Shown here in pieces: positions 26,517 through 36,135 of a stretch of 64,000 nucleotides of DNA (position 1 is its first letter; the number at the start of each line of letters is the position of its first letter). Source of the DNA: Flavobacterium sp. LC2016-13 (GTDB taxonomy: Bacteria > Bacteroidota > Bacteroidia > Flavobacteriales > Flavobacteriaceae). The stretch lies in contig NZ_WMDQ01000003.1 of NCBI RefSeq assembly GCF_009707955.1, positions 372,001-436,000 of the forward strand, written 5' to 3'. The translations under genes were made by a program, and so were the position numbers. A model generated the notes under the pieces. It was given only the letters and a program-made list of their open reading frames with translations, had not been told where the DNA came from and searched no databases.

Positions 26517-28049
26517 TTATTTTTTCTCTGTTTTAATTTCCCAATCATCTGTTCTAAAAGGTGAAGCCGGTAAATTTTCATTATTGAATAAATTAGGCTC
26601 GGGAACTGCTTTCCATGCAAAACGCACAGCAATTGGCTCTTTTACTTGTAACGAAGAAACTATAATCGTTTTTCCGCTGATTTTAGCATCGGCGGGATAA
26701 AATACCTGATCGTTTCCTGCTATTTCGAATTCTTTTAAAACATCTCCGTTTGCCTTTAATCCAGATTCGGCATAATCAAAAAACAGCTGTACTTTTTGTT
26801 TTTTAATTTTCATCTGATTGTAAATTGGTCCTGAATACACCAATTTATTTTCCCCATACGTTTTAGCTCTTGCAATTAAAGCTAATCGGTGTCCAACGGT
26901 TTGTTTGTCGATTGGATGAATATTTTGTGCGTCTCCAACATCTGTTGTTACGACCATTCCGCTGTTTGGAATCGCTTTTAAAGCCATTAATTGTGCTTCT
27001 CTGATTTCTGCATTTTGTCCTTTATGAGGTGTAATCTGTACGTAATAAAACGGAAAATCGCCTTGCTTCCATTCTTCTCTCCAGCTTTTTACCATTATAG
27101 GAAATAAAGTTCGATACAAAAAGGCTTTTCCGGAATTGCTTTCGCCCTGATACCAAATCGCTCCTTTTATAGTATAGTTCACTATAGGATGCAACATAGC
27201 GTTGTACAATACATAGGAAGTTTTATTAGGTTCTTTTTTAGGCTTTTTTAATTGTCCTTTTGGTGCGTTTTCTGCACTTGCAATTCGTTCGTTTGTTAAA
27301 CTCAAATAATAGGCTTCGAGCTTTTCCTGATATATTTTTTCATTTTTTGCATCTTCCTGAAGAATGGGCAAAAAGGCAACTTCTTCTTCTAAAATATTTT
27401 GGGCTGTCCAGGCTTCGGCTTTTGTTCCTCCCCAGGAAGTCGAAATTAATCCGATTGGGACATTTAGTTTTTGGTATAGATCTCTTCCAAAGAAATAGGC
27501 TACGGCTGAGAATGTTTTGATTTTTTCAGGTGTACAAACTTTCCAGCTTCCTGAAACATCTTCAAGTGGTTGTTGAGAAGCGTTAAGTGCAACTGTAAAA
27601 AATCTTATATCGGGATAAGTGGCATTTTTTACTTCTTCTTCGTAATTTTTAACTCCGGTTTTCCATGTTTTTTCTTCTCTCCCAACAGGAAAAAACATAT
27701 TCGACTGGCCGGAACAAAGCCAGACTTCTCCGATTAGAATATTATTGAGTACAATTTTATTGTTTGCATTTATGGTTATGGTGTATTTTTTATCGCTTCC
27801 GTTTGGTGTATCAACAGTTGTTTTCCAGTTTCCTTCTGCGTTGGCGACAATTTCAATTGGAGTATTTAACCACTCTAACTGAATATTTATTTTTTCGTTT
27901 GGTGATGACCATCCCCATAAATTAACTTTTGCATTTTGCTGCAAAACCATATTATCACTTACTAATGCGGGCAATTTTACTTGCGCTGAAAGCTGAAATT
28001 GTGCACTTAAAATGAATAAAAATATAAGGAGTTTTTTTAAGTAAATCAT
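26517..28049 (-). CDS. Sialate O-acetylesterase-like (SASA/SGNH) carbohydrate esterase
   Basis: A 510-residue exported esterase. Signal peptide to about QLSAQ, an N-terminal beta-sandwich (about 25-110), then the SGNH domain: WLCSGQSNMFF (catalytic Ser), WGGTKAEAW, IWYQGESNSG, and VGDAQNIHPIDKQTVG (Asp/His). The architecture is that of the SASA/DUF303 group. In this locus it probably deacetylates rhamnogalacturonan oligosaccharides rather than sialic acid; that is inferred. It is the first gene of the group that runs down to GH28 at 22071, with its own operator and promoter upstream. Confidence 0.88.
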   Translation of the reverse strand: MIYLKKLLIFLFILSAQFQLSAQVKLPALVSDNMVLQQNAKVNLWGWSSPNEKINIQLEWLNTPIEIVANAEGNWKTTVDTPNGSDKKYTITINANNKIVLNNILIGEVWLCSGQSNMFFPVGREEKTWKTGVKNYEEEVKNATYPDIRFFTVALNASQQPLEDVSGSWKVCTPEKIKTFSAVAYFFGRDLYQKLNVPIGLISTSWGGTKAEAWTAQNILEEEVAFLPILQEDAKNEKIYQEKLEAYYLSLTNERIASAENAPKGQLKKPKKEPNKTSYVLYNAMLHPIVNYTIKGAIWYQGESNSGKAFLYRTLFPIMVKSWREEWKQGDFPFYYVQITPHKGQNAEIREAQLMALKAIPNSGMVVTTDVGDAQNIHPIDKQTVGHRLALIARAKTYGENKLVYSGPIYNQMKIKKQKVQLFFDYAESGLKANGDVLKEFEIAGNDQVFYPADAKISGKTIIVSSLQVKEPIAVRFAWKAVPEPNLFNNENLPASPFRTDDWEIKTEKK

Positions 28050-28077
28050 TGGTTTTGAATTATTAAGTCCTAAACAT

Positions 28078-28085
28078 TAAATTTA
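28078..28085 (-). promoter_or_regulatory. -7-like box of the SASA esterase operon
   Basis: Minus strand TAAATTTA (7 of 8 to TAnnTTTG with the last base changed), exactly 18 bp past the direct-repeat operator at 28104-28123. Confidence 0.45.
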
Positions 28086-28103
28086 AAATAGTTAATCCCG
28101 AAA

Positions 28104-28123
28104 TGCATCCTGTGCTTTCCTGT
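28104..28123 (-). promoter_or_regulatory. PUL A direct-repeat operator, upstream of the SASA esterase
   Basis: Minus strand ACAGGAAAGC followed directly by ACAGGATGCA. It lies after the susD terminator and before the esterase operon, showing that operon has its own promoter under the same control as susC. Confidence 0.65.
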
Positions 28124-28146
28124 TTTATTTTGAATATGAAAATGAA

Positions 28147-28174
28147 AAAATGCTGTCAGTAGAGACAGCATTTT
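28147..28174 (-). terminator. Hairpin after susD (PUL A)
   Basis: Perfect 11-bp stem AAAATGCTGTC / GACAGCATTTT with 6-nt loop, then T-rich on the minus strand. It separates susCD from the downstream enzyme genes and would end or weaken susCD transcripts. Confidence 0.75.
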
Positions 28175-28220
28175 CAAAAAAAACAAAATATGAAAAAAAA
28201 AAATTGGGGGCAAAGTTTTT

Positions 28221-29756
28221 TTAATCGTAACCTTTATTCTGGTCGTAAAGTCCAGGGACTGCTAAAATTTCTTGTAATGGAATTGGATATATCAGGCTGT
28301 TATTATCTATGGTTCTGATTTTTCCGCCGGTATCTTCAACTGCTTTCCAGGCATTCATAATGGTTACTGCATTACCTGATCTGATTAAATCAAACCATCT
28401 TGTACCTTCTGAAAAGAATTCTTTTCTTCTTTCATCAAATAATTGATCTAAAGTAATATTAACCGCATTTGCCGGAACTCCAGCTCTTGTTCTTATCTGA
28501 TTTACAATATCATCAACCTCTGCCTGAGTACCGCCACCACCGTGAAGTGTACATTCAGCCATCATCATTAAAACATCTGTGTAGCGTATTATCATAAAAT
28601 CTACACCCCAGTCTTCACGTCCGTTTCCGTATCTTGCGGGATCAATGTATTTTTTAAAGATTGGCAGTGTATAACTTCCTTTGTATGTTCCTGTTGCTAC
28701 TGTATAACTGGTTGCGATACCAAATGTTTTTCTGGCATCATTTGCAGCAAACTTATTTACAAATTCATTTGATACGGGTTTGGCTTCTAAAGACCCCTGC
28801 GCTGATAAATTTACTGATGCAAAATACGGTTCGTACCCAAGTTCTACCATAAAATTACCTCCAACTGCACTCGGAAGATTTTGAGTATAAGGAATTGTAA
28901 GTACATTTTCTTTGTTTAAAAGACCTTCAATTTTAAAAATTGCAGCGTAATCTGTACCAAAAGTAAATAATCCGCTTGTTTTAATATCGTTTAATTGTTG
29001 GTACGCTTTATCCCATTCGCTTAAACCAAGTGTGGCGCCATCAATTCCGTAAGTTGGGCTTGAACGTGTCATATACACAAGGCCTAATAATGCTTTTGCT
29101 CCATATTTAGAAACTCTGCCGTAATTTGCTGCATCATAAGCTGGAGTAAGATCAGGAATAGCTTGTTCTAAATCTGATATAATTAATTTATAAATATCAG
29201 CAACGGGAGTTCGTGGTATTTTAGTAACTTCCTCTGCTGACATTGTTCTTTCGATTAGCGGAACTCTTCCAAACCATCTGATTAAATCAAAATAACAAAA
29301 TGCTCTAAGAAATCGAGCTTCGGCAATCATTGACGTTTTATCAGCGGGATTTGTAAAAATTAAATCTCCTTTTTCTGCTAATTTTTCTAACAGTTGATTT
29401 GCTTTATAAATGGCGTTATAGTTGCTTGTATAAGCTTCTTTTACGTAGGTATTCGTACTTATATTGGTATAAAAACTATTAATTCCTTCCCATTCTCTTG
29501 ATGCCGTAGTAGTTGCGTACAAATTATCTGATCTTGTTTCGCTTAAATTCATTACTCTGTTAGCATAACCATAGGTTCCTGCTCCATGAAAAGCAACTGA
29601 ATATGTAGCATTTCTTGCCTGAACAAAATCAGACTGAGTTAAATAAAAATTCTCTATTGTACGTTGTGATAGAGGCAATTGAGTCAATTCATCTTCGCAA
29701 GATGTAAAGGCAAATACTGCCAATATGCTTGCCGCTAAATAAATATACTTTTTCAT
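28221..29756 (-). CDS. susD-like: SusD/RagB-family glycan-binding lipoprotein (PUL A)
   Basis: A 511-residue surface lipoprotein: lipobox in MKKYIYLAASILAVFAFTSC, then SusD features: helical TPR-like N-terminal part (YNAIYKANQLLEKL, MIAEARFLRAFCYFDLIRWFG), and the C-terminal RagB/SusD signature TRAGVP...LDQLFDERRKEFFSEGTRWFDLIRSG. It binds oligosaccharides at the cell surface and hands them to the adjacent SusC-like transporter, from which it is separated by only 6 bp. The glycan is inferred to be rhamnogalacturonan from the locus content. Confidence 0.96.
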   Translation of the reverse strand: MKKYIYLAASILAVFAFTSCEDELTQLPLSQRTIENFYLTQSDFVQARNATYSVAFHGAGTYGYANRVMNLSETRSDNLYATTTASREWEGINSFYTNISTNTYVKEAYTSNYNAIYKANQLLEKLAEKGDLIFTNPADKTSMIAEARFLRAFCYFDLIRWFGRVPLIERTMSAEEVTKIPRTPVADIYKLIISDLEQAIPDLTPAYDAANYGRVSKYGAKALLGLVYMTRSSPTYGIDGATLGLSEWDKAYQQLNDIKTSGLFTFGTDYAAIFKIEGLLNKENVLTIPYTQNLPSAVGGNFMVELGYEPYFASVNLSAQGSLEAKPVSNEFVNKFAANDARKTFGIATSYTVATGTYKGSYTLPIFKKYIDPARYGNGREDWGVDFMIIRYTDVLMMMAECTLHGGGGTQAEVDDIVNQIRTRAGVPANAVNITLDQLFDERRKEFFSEGTRWFDLIRSGNAVTIMNAWKAVEDTGGKIRTIDNNSLIYPIPLQEILAVPGLYDQNKGYD

Positions 29757-29762
29757 TTTATT

Positions 29763-32700
29763 TTAATTAAAATTAATGTTTAGACCTAAAACAATTGATT
29801 TTGCCAATGGAGCTCCTCCGTAATCTACCGGTACAGAGTAATCAGTATTTGAACTTGCGGAAGTATTTACGGCTTCTGGATTGAAACCAACTTTATACTT
29901 ATTCCAGTTAAACCAGTTTTCTCCCGTTATATACAATCTTGCATTATCGATTCTGCTGATGCTTTTTACGGCTTGTCTTAAGTTATATCCTATTGAAATA
30001 CTTCTAATACTCACATAATCTGACTTATACAACCAATCTGAATTGGCCTGATATCCAAATGATGTTCTCCAGTTTCCTCTTACTGCAGGATCTACATCTA
30101 AAGAATTTTCTACAGATCCCATTCCGGTACGATCAATAGCTCTTCCGGTTAATCCGTAAACTGTTCCTCCGTTTTGACCTTGTACTAAGACACTCAAATC
30201 GACATCTTTGTATTTAAAAGTATTGGTAATTCCCCAAGTATATTTTGGTGTAGGATTTCCTAAATCTACGCGGTCGTCAGAATTGATTTTTTTATCTCCG
30301 TTTTGATCAATATATCTCGGATCTCCCAAAACCAGTTTATTTCCGCCAATCGTCGTTCCGCCTTTATCAATATCGGCTTGAGTAACAACTCCGTTTTGTT
30401 GTAAACCAAATATGGTGTACATGGGTTTACCTACTTCTAATTTCACAAAAGGAACTCCTCCATCAAAAGAATTACTAATTTCAATTTTAGACTGATCTTT
30501 TCCCAATGCCAACACTTTGTTTTCATTATGACTAATATTTGCTGATGTTCTCCATTCAAAATTATTTGTCTTAAAGTTTAAAGTGTTTAACTCAAATTCC
30601 CATCCCTGATTTTGTACTTCTCCAATATTGGTAAGGTAACTTGTAAATCCTGAAGCGGCCAGAATTGGAACTCTTAAAAGTAATTCGCTATTATTTTTTC
30701 GATACATTTCAAATGTTCCTGATATTCTGTTTTTTAAAAATCCGAAGTCAATTCCATAATCAATACTTTTCGATTCTTCCCAGTGCAGTTCAGGATTTGG
30801 TATTGTAGAAGCTCCCAATCCACCTGCATTTGTTCCTCCAAGCGTATAATTATATTGTCCCAAAAGTGCATAAGGACCGTAAGACGGAATGTTATTACTT
30901 CCGTTTGTACCCATACTTGCTCTCAGCTTTAAGTCACTAAGCCAATCTACATCTTTTAAAAATGCTTCTTGTTTTAGTCTCCATGCTAATGAAAGTGAAG
31001 AAAATACACCCCATTGTTTGTCAGTTCCAAATTTCGAAGAACCGTCACGTCTGATACTCGCAGACAAAATGTATTTTTCTTTATAGTTGTATTGCAACCT
31101 TGCGAAGTAAGAAAGCAAAGTATTTTTTTCGGCAGTAGTCGAACCTAATGATCCTGTTGGTAATGTTTCGATACCGGTATCCTGATAAAGTCCTCCTGAT
31201 GACATGGTTGATTTTGTAATTTCATACGAATTAAAAGACTGTCCCAAAAGCAAATTAAAATTGTGATTTCCTATTGCCTGATCATAATTCAGCGTGTTTT
31301 CATTTACTAAATTCTGTCTTCTATAGGTGTTATAAGCTCCTCTAATACTGGCAATAACATCATTTGGTGTGTAACTTTCGTTAACATTATCAGAGTTATC
31401 GAAGTTAATTGTACTCTTAAAAGTAAAACCTTTAGCAAAATTGTAACTGGCATAATATGAAATTAGTGTTCTGTACATCGAATTTCTTCCTTTTCTTGCC
31501 AGTGCATTTAGCATATTCGTTGTACTGCTTCCCCATGCGTATCGTGTCGTATATTTTTCTCCGGCTGCATTAGAAGTACTTTCAAATACAGGCGTTGCAG
31601 TAAGGGCTTTAAATAATGTATTGTCTTTTCCTTCTACTCCCGGATCATTTTTTACAGAATATGAAGGAGCCAAATTAATTCCCATTTTAAATTTTTCGGA
31701 TAATTTAACATCCACGTTTGCTCTTGCAGAAAACAAAGTATAATCTGTACCAACAATATATCCGGTGTTTTTTTGGTAGTTTGCCGATACGTAATAATTT
31801 ACAGCTTCTGTAGCTCCTGAGGCTGATAATTGATAGTTGCTAAATTCTCCGGTACGAAAAACTTTATCCTGCCAATCGATATAATCTAATCCCGGATGGC
31901 CTGGCATATCCCATCTGTCATCATACAAATACGTGTAATATTTGCTATTGGCTGTCGTTAATGGTGCTGCTGGATTTGCTGCATTATAGGCCGCTATTCT
32001 TTGGGCATTGTTCTGACTGGCAGATGCACCTGCTATACCGGATGCTGCCCATTGACCGTCGATCATTGTTTTGGCTCTGCCAATCCATTGTTCTGCAGAT
32101 AGCATATCCACTCTGTTAGCTTCTTTATTAAGACCTCCATAGGTATTAAAAGTAAATTTTGGTTTTCCTAATTTCCCTTTTTTCGTTGTAATCAAAACCA
32201 CACCATTTGAAGCTCTTGATCCGTAAATTGCTGCCGCTGCCGCATCTTTCAACACTTCGATAGAAGCTACATCATTAGGGTTCATATTGTCAAGTGGACT
32301 TCCGTTTGAAAACCCGCCATTCACATTTGAGCCTTCGGTATAAATAGGAAATCCATCAATTACGTACAGCGGTTCATTTCCTGCGGTAATAGAACCTGCT
32401 CCACGAATTTCTATACTAAAAGGCTGTCCCGGTAAACCTGTAGTTTGTTTTACACGAACTCCCGCAACTTGCCCTACTAAACCCTGATCGATTCTTGAGA
32501 TCGGTCTTTCGGTAAAATTTTCTGTTTTAATTCCGGATATTGCTCCGGTGGTTAATTTTTTCTTTTGTGTTCCATAACCAATAACTACGACTTCATTCAA
32601 ATTTGAACTTTCAGTATCTAAAGTAACATTGTAGGTATTTGAGCTTCCTACTTTTTGTTCTTTTGTCACAAATCCTATGAAAGAAAAAACCAAAGTTTCA

Positions 32701-32906
32701 CCTTCAGAGACTTTCACACTATATTTTCCGTCGAAATCAGTACTCCCTCCTCGCTTTGTTCCTTTAACGAAAATGTTAACTCCGGGAATAGAAAGTTTAG
32801 ACGGATCAGTAACTGTTCCTGTAACCACTTTTTCTTGCGCATAACCCGTTGCATGCAGTAATGCAAAGAGGGTCATAATCAGCAAAAGATTAATTTTATT
32901 TTTCAT
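29763..32906 (-). CDS. susC-like: SusC/RagA-family TonB-dependent transporter (PUL A)
   Basis: A 1047-residue outer-membrane transporter. Signal peptide to about GYAQ, a carboxypeptidase-D regulatory-like domain (VTGTVTDPSKLSIPGVNIFV, SFIGFVTKEQKVG), the TonB-box region NEVVVIGYGTQKKK, a plug domain (GYAEVLKDAAAAAIYGSRAS-type: ASIEVLKDAAAAAIYGSRAS), then the 22-strand barrel ending with aromatic Phe-rich LGLNINFN. It imports oligosaccharides with energy from TonB-ExbBD. No N-terminal STN domain is seen, so anti-sigma signalling is unlikely. It has a well-formed operator and promoter upstream. Confidence 0.97.
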   Translation of the reverse strand: MKNKINLLLIMTLFALLHATGYAQEKVVTGTVTDPSKLSIPGVNIFVKGTKRGGSTDFDGKYSVKVSEGETLVFSFIGFVTKEQKVGSSNTYNVTLDTESSNLNEVVVIGYGTQKKKLTTGAISGIKTENFTERPISRIDQGLVGQVAGVRVKQTTGLPGQPFSIEIRGAGSITAGNEPLYVIDGFPIYTEGSNVNGGFSNGSPLDNMNPNDVASIEVLKDAAAAAIYGSRASNGVVLITTKKGKLGKPKFTFNTYGGLNKEANRVDMLSAEQWIGRAKTMIDGQWAASGIAGASASQNNAQRIAAYNAANPAAPLTTANSKYYTYLYDDRWDMPGHPGLDYIDWQDKVFRTGEFSNYQLSASGATEAVNYYVSANYQKNTGYIVGTDYTLFSARANVDVKLSEKFKMGINLAPSYSVKNDPGVEGKDNTLFKALTATPVFESTSNAAGEKYTTRYAWGSSTTNMLNALARKGRNSMYRTLISYYASYNFAKGFTFKSTINFDNSDNVNESYTPNDVIASIRGAYNTYRRQNLVNENTLNYDQAIGNHNFNLLLGQSFNSYEITKSTMSSGGLYQDTGIETLPTGSLGSTTAEKNTLLSYFARLQYNYKEKYILSASIRRDGSSKFGTDKQWGVFSSLSLAWRLKQEAFLKDVDWLSDLKLRASMGTNGSNNIPSYGPYALLGQYNYTLGGTNAGGLGASTIPNPELHWEESKSIDYGIDFGFLKNRISGTFEMYRKNNSELLLRVPILAASGFTSYLTNIGEVQNQGWEFELNTLNFKTNNFEWRTSANISHNENKVLALGKDQSKIEISNSFDGGVPFVKLEVGKPMYTIFGLQQNGVVTQADIDKGGTTIGGNKLVLGDPRYIDQNGDKKINSDDRVDLGNPTPKYTWGITNTFKYKDVDLSVLVQGQNGGTVYGLTGRAIDRTGMGSVENSLDVDPAVRGNWRTSFGYQANSDWLYKSDYVSIRSISIGYNLRQAVKSISRIDNARLYITGENWFNWNKYKVGFNPEAVNTSASSNTDYSVPVDYGGAPLAKSIVLGLNINFN

Positions 32907-32940
32907 ACAAAGTTTGGTTTGGTTAATTAATTAGTTTAAC

Positions 32941-32948
32941 CAAATTTA
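32941..32948 (-). promoter_or_regulatory. -7 box of the PUL A susC promoter
   Basis: Minus strand TAAATTTG, a perfect TAnnTTTG match, 18 bp past the operator. The 18-bp stretch AACCAAATTTATTTAGAA that contains it recurs exactly at the GH28 promoter of PUL B (56231 region). Confidence 0.65.
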
Positions 32949-32966
32949 TTTAGAAGCATATTTCAC

Positions 32967-32986
32967 AGCATCCTGTAGTATCCTGT
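32967..32986 (-). promoter_or_regulatory. PUL A direct-repeat operator, upstream of susC
   Basis: Minus strand ACAGGATACT followed directly by ACAGGATGCT, the best copy of the repeat (9 of 10 identical between halves). One helical turn separates the halves, as expected for a dimer on one face of the DNA. Confidence 0.7.
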
Positions 32987-33197
32987 TAACTTTCAATATC
33001 TTATAATATTTTTTATGTTTTTTTTAACTAAAACCCTCTTTAAGTGGCTGATTTACAATGCGAAAAATATAATTATTATATTGAAAATTTTATTTAATAT
33101 TTTTTTTTGAATACATATTTTTTTAAATAAAAAACTAAGAATAGATGAAAAAATTAACCAATTTTAAGGATATATAACTTTTAAAAATAAAATTAAG

Positions 33198-33217
33198 ACA
33201 GGATGCTACAGGATAGC
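33198..33217 (+). promoter_or_regulatory. PUL A direct-repeat operator, upstream of GH106
   Basis: ACAGGATGCT followed directly by ACAGGATAGC. It lies in the 407-bp divergent gap between susC and GH106, facing the opposite way to the susC copy. The remainder of this gap is AT-rich, with no ORF seen. Confidence 0.7.
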
Positions 33218-33235
33218 AATTTCATGAAGTACTAA

Positions 33236-33243
33236 TACTTTTA
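33236..33243 (+). promoter_or_regulatory. -7-like box of the GH106 promoter
   Basis: TACTTTTA matches TAnnTTTG except the last base and is 18 bp past the operator. A start about 7 bp downstream would give a 5' leader of around 60 nt. Confidence 0.5.
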
Positions 33244-33313
33244 CTACATACTCTTTTCTATTTTAGAAACCAGAGTACGATCAGGTCACTATAACAATTT
33301 TGAATATTTTATA

Positions 33314-36112
33314 ATGAGACAAACCAAATTCTATTGCTGCATTATATTTTTTATTTTATGTATTTCTTCTTGCTTTGCGCAGGAAAAAGTAACCTCGCCA
33401 TGGCCAAAATCGACTAATATTAATCAGCCTTGGGCGCGTTGGTGGTGGATGGGAAGCGCAGTAGATAAACCCAACTTAAAAAAGAGTCTTTTAGATTTTT
33501 ATAAGGCAGGAATTGGCGGTGTCGAAATTACACCCATTTATGGAGTTAAGGGAGAAGAGAACAATTTCATCGATTATTTGTCTCCAAAATGGATGGAAAT
33601 GTTAGACTATACCATTCATGTTGCTGATAGTCTTCATATGCAGGTTGATATGGTTTTAGGAACCGGCTGGCCTTATGGCGGTTCTCATGTTACTTTGCCT
33701 TACGCCGCTACAAAACTGATTGTTGAAAAATATCAGGTTAAAAAAAACGAAACCATCGACAGAAACATAACCGTCAGCAATACGAAAGAAAAAATTCCTG
33801 CAGCACTTTTATATGTAGTCGCTTACGGAAATGACGGAAGTTATATCAATCTAACAGATCAAATTAAAAACAAACAAATAAATATAAATGATAAAGGAAT
33901 TGAAGGAAATCCTATAGCGTTACCAAATCAGTTAGAACAAAACAAGTTGAAATGGAAAGCTAAAAAAACAGATTATATTTTATACGCTGTTTTTAGCGGT
34001 AAAACAGGACAACAGGTTAAAAGAGCTGCTCCGGGCGGAAATGGTTACACTTTAGACCACTATTCTGAAGAAGCTCTAAATGCGTATGTTGTTCCTTTTA
34101 ATACTGCTTTTAAAGGTCGGGAAGGTAAAATAAGAGCTATTTTTAATGATAGTTTTGAAGTTTACGGAACCGATTTTACACCAAACTTTTTTGAAGAATT
34201 CATAAAATTAAGAGGTTATGATTTGAAAAAGGAGTTACCAAATTTGTTGAATGAAACCGATAATGAAATTGGAAATCGTATTAGAAGCGATTACCGACAA
34301 ACTATTGCTGATTTATTATTGAATAAATTTGATAAATCGTGGACAAATTGGGCGCATTCCAAAAACTTTAAAACTAAACTTCAAGCGCACGGTTCACCGG
34401 GAAATCTGATCGATTTGTATGCTTCTGCAGATATTCCGGAATGCGAAACTTTTGGTTCTATGCCTTTTGAAATTCCAGGTTTCAGGCGTGAAAAAGAAGA
34501 TATCCGTGAGGGAGATGCTGATCCGGTTATGTTGAAATTTTCATCATCTGCAGCACATATTTCCGGTAAAAACCTGGTTTCTTCCGAAACATTTACCTGG
34601 CTCAGAGAACATTTTAAAACCGCGTTATCACAATGTAAACCTGAGGTTGAAGATTTAATGCTCAATGGCGTAAATCACGTTTTTCTTCATGGTTCTACTT
34701 ATTCGCCTGCAAGAGCTGCATGGCCGGGATGGCAATTTTATGCTTCGGTAAATTTTAATTCAAATAATAATATTTGGGAAGATGCTCCTGCCCTGTTTTC
34801 TTATATCGCCAATTGCCAGTCGTTATTGCAACAAGGAAAATCTGATAATGAAATTTTACTTTACTGGCCTATTTTTGATACTTGGGATAAATACCAAAAA
34901 GGAGATTTATTTTTTCAATTCAAAATTCATTCTTTATCGGAATGGCTCTATGAAACTTCTTTTTACGACACTACAAAAAACCTGATGAAAAAAGGATATG
35001 GCGTAGATTTTATTTCTGATAATTTTATTGCAGAAGCCAAAGTAGTTAACAGACAAATTAGTTTACCGGGCGGTACTTTTAAATCATTGATAATTCCATC
35101 TTGCAAAAAAATGCCGCTTGCTACTTTGCAAAAACTAATTGAACTTCAAAAAGCCGGCGCTACAATTATTTTTGAAGGATTACCGGAATCAATTCCCGGA
35201 TTTAATAATTATAAAAAACAAGAAGAAGAACTCCAAAACCTTTTATCAGCTAATAGCAATTTAGCAAAACCATCGGATATTTTTACAGCTTTAGAAAATG
35301 CTAAAATATATCCGGAAAGCCTTGTAAATACAGGTTTAAAATATACCCGAAGAACTATCGACGGAGAAAAAATATATTATCTCGTTAATCATACTTCTAA
35401 AACGATAGACGAATTTATTCCGTTGCAAATTGGTAATAAAGAAGTTCTAATTCTCGATCCGTTAACTAAAAAAACCGGCAATGCAATTGTAAACAAATCG
35501 AGTGATAAAACACTGGTAAAAATTAAAATAGAACCGGGGCAATCTTATTTTTTAAAAACAGAAAATACAGCTTCTCAAAAAAAATGGAATTATTTTGAAC
35601 CAACTGCCGAACCGGTTTCTTTAAAAGGAAACTGGAAAATTACCTTCGATAAAGGCGGTCCAAAATTACCATCGGAGGCTACCATTTCTAATTTAGAATC
35701 ATGGACAAAATTAAGTCCGGAAGCCGAAGCTTTTTCAGGATCTGCGACATATAATTTGCAATTTGAAAATCCGAATTCTAAAATAACCAACTGGAGTTTA
35801 AATTTAGGAGATGTTCGTGAAAGTGCCAAAGTCTGGCTTAATGATAAATTTATTGGTACAGCCTGGTCTGTTCCTTATAAACTAAACATCTCAAAATTAA
35901 AACCGGGAAAAAACACCTTGAAAATTCAGGTGACAAATCTTTCTGCAAACCGAATCAGGGATAAAGAACTAAAAGGTGAAGAATGGAAAATTTTCTACGA
36001 GATCAATATGGTTGATAAAGATTATAAAAAATTTGATGCTACAAAATGGAATCCAATGCCTTCAGGATTATTAGGACCGGTTACGATCACTCCATTACAA
36101 GAGCAAAACTAA
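33314..36112 (+). CDS. Glycoside hydrolase family 106 alpha-L-rhamnosidase
   Basis: A 932-residue exported enzyme. Signal peptide MRQTKFYCCIIFFILCISSCFAQ-type (Cys present, so it could be a lipoprotein). The opening WPKSTNINQPWARWWWMGSA, DFYKAGIGGVEITPIYGVKG and VLGTGWPYGGSHV are hallmarks of the GH106 TIM barrel; the C-terminal 150 residues (WKITFDKGGPKLP, SLNLGDVRESAKVWLND, YKLNISKLKPGKNTLKIQ) form a jelly-roll sugar-binding domain. It removes terminal alpha-L-rhamnose from rhamnogalacturonan oligosaccharides. It heads a two-gene + strand operon with GH105. Confidence 0.93.
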   Translation: MRQTKFYCCIIFFILCISSCFAQEKVTSPWPKSTNINQPWARWWWMGSAVDKPNLKKSLLDFYKAGIGGVEITPIYGVKGEENNFIDYLSPKWMEMLDYTIHVADSLHMQVDMVLGTGWPYGGSHVTLPYAATKLIVEKYQVKKNETIDRNITVSNTKEKIPAALLYVVAYGNDGSYINLTDQIKNKQININDKGIEGNPIALPNQLEQNKLKWKAKKTDYILYAVFSGKTGQQVKRAAPGGNGYTLDHYSEEALNAYVVPFNTAFKGREGKIRAIFNDSFEVYGTDFTPNFFEEFIKLRGYDLKKELPNLLNETDNEIGNRIRSDYRQTIADLLLNKFDKSWTNWAHSKNFKTKLQAHGSPGNLIDLYASADIPECETFGSMPFEIPGFRREKEDIREGDADPVMLKFSSSAAHISGKNLVSSETFTWLREHFKTALSQCKPEVEDLMLNGVNHVFLHGSTYSPARAAWPGWQFYASVNFNSNNNIWEDAPALFSYIANCQSLLQQGKSDNEILLYWPIFDTWDKYQKGDLFFQFKIHSLSEWLYETSFYDTTKNLMKKGYGVDFISDNFIAEAKVVNRQISLPGGTFKSLIIPSCKKMPLATLQKLIELQKAGATIIFEGLPESIPGFNNYKKQEEELQNLLSANSNLAKPSDIFTALENAKIYPESLVNTGLKYTRRTIDGEKIYYLVNHTSKTIDEFIPLQIGNKEVLILDPLTKKTGNAIVNKSSDKTLVKIKIEPGQSYFLKTENTASQKKWNYFEPTAEPVSLKGNWKITFDKGGPKLPSEATISNLESWTKLSPEAEAFSGSATYNLQFENPNSKITNWSLNLGDVRESAKVWLNDKFIGTAWSVPYKLNISKLKPGKNTLKIQVTNLSANRIRDKELKGEEWKIFYEINMVDKDYKKFDATKWNPMPSGLLGPVTITPLQEQN

Positions 36113-36135
36113 CTATTAAATAACGAATATTAAAA

